NCBI GenBank assembly: GCA_946479515.1
Contig: CAMLGF010000054.1
Span: forward strand, 1 to 25,116
Direction: 5' to 3'
From: an uncultured Pseudomonadota bacterium
GTDB taxonomy: Bacteria > Pseudomonadota > Gammaproteobacteria > Steroidobacterales > Steroidobacteraceae
DNA: 25,116 nucleotides
Shown: piece after piece, positions 22,830 to 25,116 of the stretch
How positions within the stretch are numbered: position 1 is the stretch's first letter
Layout: every line of letters begins with the position of its first letter
Made by a program: the position numbers and the translations under genes
The notes under the pieces: generated by a model
Told to the model about the DNA's origin: nothing
Seen by the model: only the letters and a program-made list of their open reading frames with translations
Databases searched by the model: none

Positions 22830-23260
22830 TACTCCTTGAGCTTGAATTGAATTGCTGTTGTAGCGTTATCGACGCCGTCCGGATACGCAACGATTACGAG
22901 GCCGCCAAGTCCTCTCTCTGGAAACACATTTGCCAAATACGGAGCCGTGCATTCAGAACCGGATAGCTCGAGAAAATTGAGATCTATCCTACGAAGATCA
23001 GCATTTAGCTTCCAAGTCCCGGAGCCAGCCACACCCCTGACATGTCGTAGCTCTGGACACGCGAGCGACGCAGGAAACGCTGTAGCTGAAAATGCGCCAT
23101 CGTCCCGTAAGATCAGCTCAGCACGAGACACTCCGGGTCGTTCTATCTCGTCTGCATTCCACGACCCGACAAACTTCGCGGATTCCGTCGTTCTGTTGGA
23201 ACACCCGTACAGAACAGTAGCCAGCAGGAAAATGCCAACCAAACGAAATGCAGAGATCAC
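22829..23260 (-). CDS. Lipocalin-like lipoprotein, putative immunity protein of cassette C
   Basis: A 143-residue lipoprotein. MISAFRLVGIFLLATVLYGCSN has a lipobox LYGC with Cys20. The mature part starts with KFVGSWNADEI, a G-x-W motif as in lipocalin-like folds, followed by alternating strands (RAELILRDDGAFSATAF, SGTWKLNADLRRIDLNFLEL, LGGLVIVAYP, TAIQFKLKE). The GTG start at 23260 overlaps the toxin module stop in a GTGA. The lipid anchor implies protection of the periplasmic side. The immunity role is inferred from the repeated gene order. Confidence 0.68.
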   Translation of the reverse strand: MISAFRLVGIFLLATVLYGCSNRTTESAKFVGSWNADEIERPGVSRAELILRDDGAFSATAFPASLACPELRHVRGVAGSGTWKLNADLRRIDLNFLELSGSECTAPYLANVFPERGLGGLVIVAYPDGVDNATTAIQFKLKE

Positions 23261-23820
23261 GGGCAGATTCCTGTGAGGTCGAACGTCATATTTATCTCCT
23301 GCGTCGTTTTCGACATCGCGCCCGAGGAAAAGGCGCGATCGAGAGGGTCGCCAATGTTATTGCCCCACCACCTCGTATAACCAATAATCGGTGGATGCGT
23401 TGCCGACTGAATTGACGATGTATTCGTCACGTGAACGTGCAGAGTAGGTCCCGCAATTCTGTAGTCAACGTCGTAGCTACCAAGGAAGGTCACCGCTAAA
23501 TTGCCCGTGCGCCCACCAGTAAACCAGTTCGAATAGTCATGCAAATAGAGTGCAACGCCATCCACACCCCCGACCGAGTAATCCCATTTGCCAACATCCG
23601 GAATCCAGCGGTTCGGCGAGTTTGCCTCGCGAACTAGGCTTTGAATGTTCTTGTGATCTCGAAGCAATTCGGTAAAAGCGTCGCCGTCTGAAAACGTGCG
23701 ACTTCTAGGACCTGACCCAGTCAGCCATTCCCATCCAAGGCGCCAAGGCGACACATCGTTTCCGCTCGACGTATTGGGGCACTCTCTTTGCGGCAGGTGA
23801 CCTCCAAGAATATCGAACCC
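23257..23820 (-). CDS. Cassette C: orphan polymorphic-toxin C-terminal module (SPWRLGWEWLTGSGPR type)
   Basis: A 187-codon open frame starting right after, and in frame with, the TAG of the upstream immunity gene and without a clear start codon (a GTG stands at 23754). The front reads FDILGGHLPQRECPNTSSGN, DVSPWRLGWEWLTGSGPRSR and TFSDGDAFTELLRDHKNIQS, which is a joint sequence I associate with C-termini of Rhs-like proteins in xanthomonads. The unique end (GKWDYSVGGVDGVALYLHDY, LGSYDVDYRIAGPTLHVHVT, HPPIIGYTRWWGNN, MSKTTQEINMTFDLTGICP) looks all-beta. I cannot name its activity. The lipoprotein partner suggests an envelope target. Confidence 0.65.
   Translation of the reverse strand, partial: GFDILGGHLPQRECPNTSSGNDVSPWRLGWEWLTGSGPRSRTFSDGDAFTELLRDHKNIQSLVREANSPNRWIPDVGKWDYSVGGVDGVALYLHDYSNWFTGGRTGNLAVTFLGSYDVDYRIAGPTLHVHVTNTSSIQSATHPPIIGYTRWWGNNIGDPLDRAFSSGAMSKTTQEINMTFDLTGICP
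23786..23793 (-). repeat. Cassette junction motif, cassette C
   Basis: CCGCAAAG on the minus strand, within CTG-CCG-CAA-AGA coding L-P-Q-R in the module frame, 27 nt after the preceding stop. Confidence 0.5.
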
Positions 23821-24069
23821 CTAACTGTCGCCAATCAGACACGACTCGTGCCAAACGCCCGGCGCGCCATCCAGCACATAGAGGGGATCGCCTCCATGAT
23901 AAAAGGCCAGTTTGATAACGGAAGTACGATGGCCTGCGAACTTCAATTGCTCAGCTTCCAAAGGATTGTGAAATTTCCATGATTCCTGAAAGCGCCTGAG
24001 TTCATCGAGACCAGCGACACGCACTTTCGAGCCTTCCTCAAATTGAGATTCGTACGGCTTCATGATCAT
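23821..24069 (-). CDS. Small soluble protein, putative immunity protein of cassette B
   Basis: An 82-residue soluble protein: KPYESQFEEGSKVRVAGLDE, LRRFQESWKFHNPLEAEQLK, FAGHRTSVIKLAFYHGGDPL and YVLDGAPGVWHESCLI. The SKVRVAG and YVLDGAPGVWHE segments form an SH3-like pattern that I have seen in small proteins next to toxin genes. It has no signal peptide, so it should work in the cytoplasm. That fits a cytoplasmic ADP-ribosyltransferase-like toxin. The ATG at 24069 overlaps the stop of the toxin module in an ATGA; an ATG two codons later (24063) is the alternative. No named family is claimed. Confidence 0.68.
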   Translation of the reverse strand: MIMKPYESQFEEGSKVRVAGLDELRRFQESWKFHNPLEAEQLKFAGHRTSVIKLAFYHGGDPLYVLDGAPGVWHESCLIGDS

Positions 24070-24422
24070 GGCCCCACGGGAGTTGGAACAAACGAACCCG
24101 GCGTAACTGGTACGGGGTCACGCAGAACGTACTGTGTTCTCATACCGCTTGTGAGAGGTCCGTTAAACGGAGTCTCAAGATTCGACCACGGCGTCTGAAA
24201 CGTATGCGAAAAAGCACCACGTCCAGATTGAATTTCAAGCGCCTTTTCCACCTGGCTAGCGGTTAGCCCGCTGACCTCTCCCGGTCGCGCGACAAAAGTT
24301 CCTGCTCGGAGCGCGCCACTTCCCTCAATGGCCGCAACGCCTTCGGCACTCGTAAAGTGAGTGACTGCTACAGTCCTTGCGGCAACAGCGCATCCTTGGA
24401 CGTGTATGCATGAGCTGGGCTG
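24066..24422 (-). CDS. Cassette B: orphan toxin C-terminal module, ADP-ribosyltransferase-like
   Basis: A 118-codon open frame without a start, beginning in frame right after the TAG of the upstream immunity gene. The part from H22-F-T-S-A-E-G-V-A-A-I-E-G-S-G-A-L-R resembles the H-Y/F-T/D opening of small ART-HYD1-type ADP-ribosyltransferase toxins. It continues TFVARPGEVSGLTASQVEKA, ALEIQSGRGAFSHTFQTPWS and TSGMRTQYVLRDPVPVTPGS, then ends in PTPVGP. The match is to a pattern from memory, so the activity is tentative. Its junction motif is in a different frame from the toxin, so the module may be frameshifted. It is coupled to its immunity gene by ATGA. Confidence 0.55.
   Translation of the reverse strand, partial: QPSSCIHVQGCAVAARTVAVTHFTSAEGVAAIEGSGALRAGTFVARPGEVSGLTASQVEKALEIQSGRGAFSHTFQTPWSNLETPFNGPLTSGMRTQYVLRDPVPVTPGSFVPTPVGP
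24375..24382 (-). repeat. Cassette junction motif, cassette B
   Basis: CCGCAAGG on the minus strand, 40 nt after the preceding stop. Here Pro-Gln would be read in a different frame from the ART-like segment. Confidence 0.5.
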
Positions 24423-24827
24423 CTATCGCGACAAGCTTGGTCTCTTCGCCAAGTCCGTACAATCTGCGACAACGGACGAGCATTGGATTTCCAACTCCGG
24501 GGTAATAGTTAGTGTGTGGTGGTCCGGAAAAAGTGTAGTTACATAGGAGAATATCCGCCTATGCGCCACCGCATCCTTATGAAATTCAATTGTTATGTAG
24601 CCATCTCTTGAAACTGTGCCAAATGCTCGATGAGACTGTCCCGGCGCGAGCGATCCCGTCCAGAACATTTTTTTGCCCAACTCAAGGCGTATCTCCGTAA
24701 TTTGGAATGCCGACTGGTTTTCAACGCGCACGCTCGAAGTCCGAAAAAGCGTGTAGGTCAAAATAAGTAGGAAGACGCATACGAGGGCTGAAATCATCAA
24801 CCACCTTCGGAGTCGGGTGAATTTCAT
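24423..24827 (-). CDS. Single-pass membrane protein, putative immunity protein of cassette A
   Basis: A 134-residue protein with a basic start MKFTRLRRW, a membrane helix at about residues 10-28, and a C-terminal domain on the far side (SVRVENQSAFQITEIRLELG, SLAPGQSHRAFGTVSRDGYI, TIEFHKDAVAHRRIFSYVTT, HTLTITPELEIQCSSVVADC). The ATG at 24827 starts 16 nt after the toxin-module stop with TAGGA upstream. A longer in-frame start at 24938 overlaps the toxin and is rejected. Topology suggests the domain faces the periplasm. The function is inferred from the gene order. Confidence 0.65.
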   Translation of the reverse strand: MKFTRLRRWLMISALVCVFLLILTYTLFRTSSVRVENQSAFQITEIRLELGKKMFWTGSLAPGQSHRAFGTVSRDGYITIEFHKDAVAHRRIFSYVTTLFPDHHTLTITPELEIQCSSVVADCTDLAKRPSLSR

Positions 24828-24843
24828 GGTCTGAAAAGTCCTA

Positions 24844-25116
24844 TTAGAACGGGCTGGTGCGCAGACAGCCCTGCTGAATAAGCTCTTTGATGGCAGCAGC
24901 GAGTTCCGCGCGTGAGAGGTATCCCGAGCGGTCTGCAAAACGTATCGCGAAATGGTTGTTGTAGAGATCCATCATATGCTCTCCCGGCTTGCCCTCTCCG
25001 CTCCTCTCGTGGGCGTCGGTAATAGTCGTCGCTCTTTCAGCTCCCATTTGCTGAGCCAGCATGAAACTCCAAGTCGCATGTCTAAACGCATTTGGCTCGT
25101 CATTGCCATTGCTAGC
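24844..25116 (-). CDS. Cassette A: toxin C-terminal module, DUF6973-like, cut by the window edge
   Basis: The last 90 codons of a frame that enters from the right edge. NDEPNAFRHATWSFMLAQQM (residues 5-24), TTITDAHE (30-37), HMMDLYNNHFAIRFADRS (47-64) and LSRAELAAAIKELIQQG are visible. The combination N-A-F-R-H-A-x-W, then A-H-E, then M-D-L-Y-N-N recurs at the ends of Rhs/WapA-type toxins; I associate it with DUF6973, whose activity I do not know. Its His, Glu and Asp residues are plausible catalytic or metal-binding positions. The front is outside the window, so it may be the active end of a full-length toxin or another orphan cassette. Confidence 0.6.
   Translation of the reverse strand, partial: ASNGNDEPNAFRHATWSFMLAQQMGAERATTITDAHERSGEGKPGEHMMDLYNNHFAIRFADRSGYLSRAELAAAIKELIQQGCLRTSPF

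Noticed and set aside
19950..25116. A CRISPR array or integron cassette array
   Set aside because: No regularly spaced identical repeats, no attC-like folded sites and no integrase are seen. The repeat units are unequal toxin-front sequences.

Overview
The window looks like a stretch of chromosome from a GC-rich Gammaproteobacterium of the Steroidobacter/Nevskia/Xanthomonas kind. That placement is an inference from the overall base composition, the HrpB, YpfJ-type, PhoX-family, DUF1800/DUF1501 and bactofilin genes, and from Rhs-like toxin tails resembling those of xanthomonads. No 16S or other decisive marker is present.

Positions 1-19.3 kb are dense, ordinary chromosome. At the left edge, on the minus strand, is a tRNA with anticodon CAU, best read as tRNA-Ile2. 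It is interrupted immediately after the anticodon by a 246-nt group I intron of the same type as the Azoarcus tRNA-Ile intron. Next come a SPFH/band-7 membrane protein with a small Arc-like ribbon-helix-helix protein, a thioredoxin-fold lipoprotein, a Tat-exported PhoX-family protein, a DUF2799 lipoprotein, the helicase HrpB and a YpfJ-type zinc metallopeptidase. A membrane-protein/XRE-regulator pair follows, whose promoter is bracketed by an 18-bp inverted repeat. After that are an ECF sigma/anti-sigma/VOC operon joined by ATGA overlaps, a secreted protein with two thioredoxin folds, a coupled DUF1800/DUF1501 pair, a LuxR-HTH/VOC fusion, two tandem bactofilins, and a serine-beta-lactamase-fold protein that has lost its catalytic motifs.

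From about 19.3 kb to the right edge the sequence changes. It is visibly less GC-rich, its genes are small and all the non-IS genes lie on the minus strand. Read from right to left this is an array of six orphan toxin C-terminal modules, named A to F here. Each has no start codon of its own and is followed by a small immunity-like gene whose product is a membrane protein, a lipoprotein or a small soluble protein. In cassettes B, C and D the immunity start overlaps the toxin stop by ATGA or GTGA. Cassettes B to E share a short junction sequence (CCGCAAGG or CCGCAAAG) near the start of the toxin module, and D and E share about 126 bp. Cassette E is interrupted by an internally deleted IS3-family element. 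The stretch between cassette F and the serine hydrolase relic holds only degraded reading frames.

The most interesting part is this toxin/immunity cassette graveyard. It is probably the downstream archive of a full-length Rhs-type polymorphic toxin gene lying to the right of the window. The second is the intron-containing tRNA-Ile(CAU).
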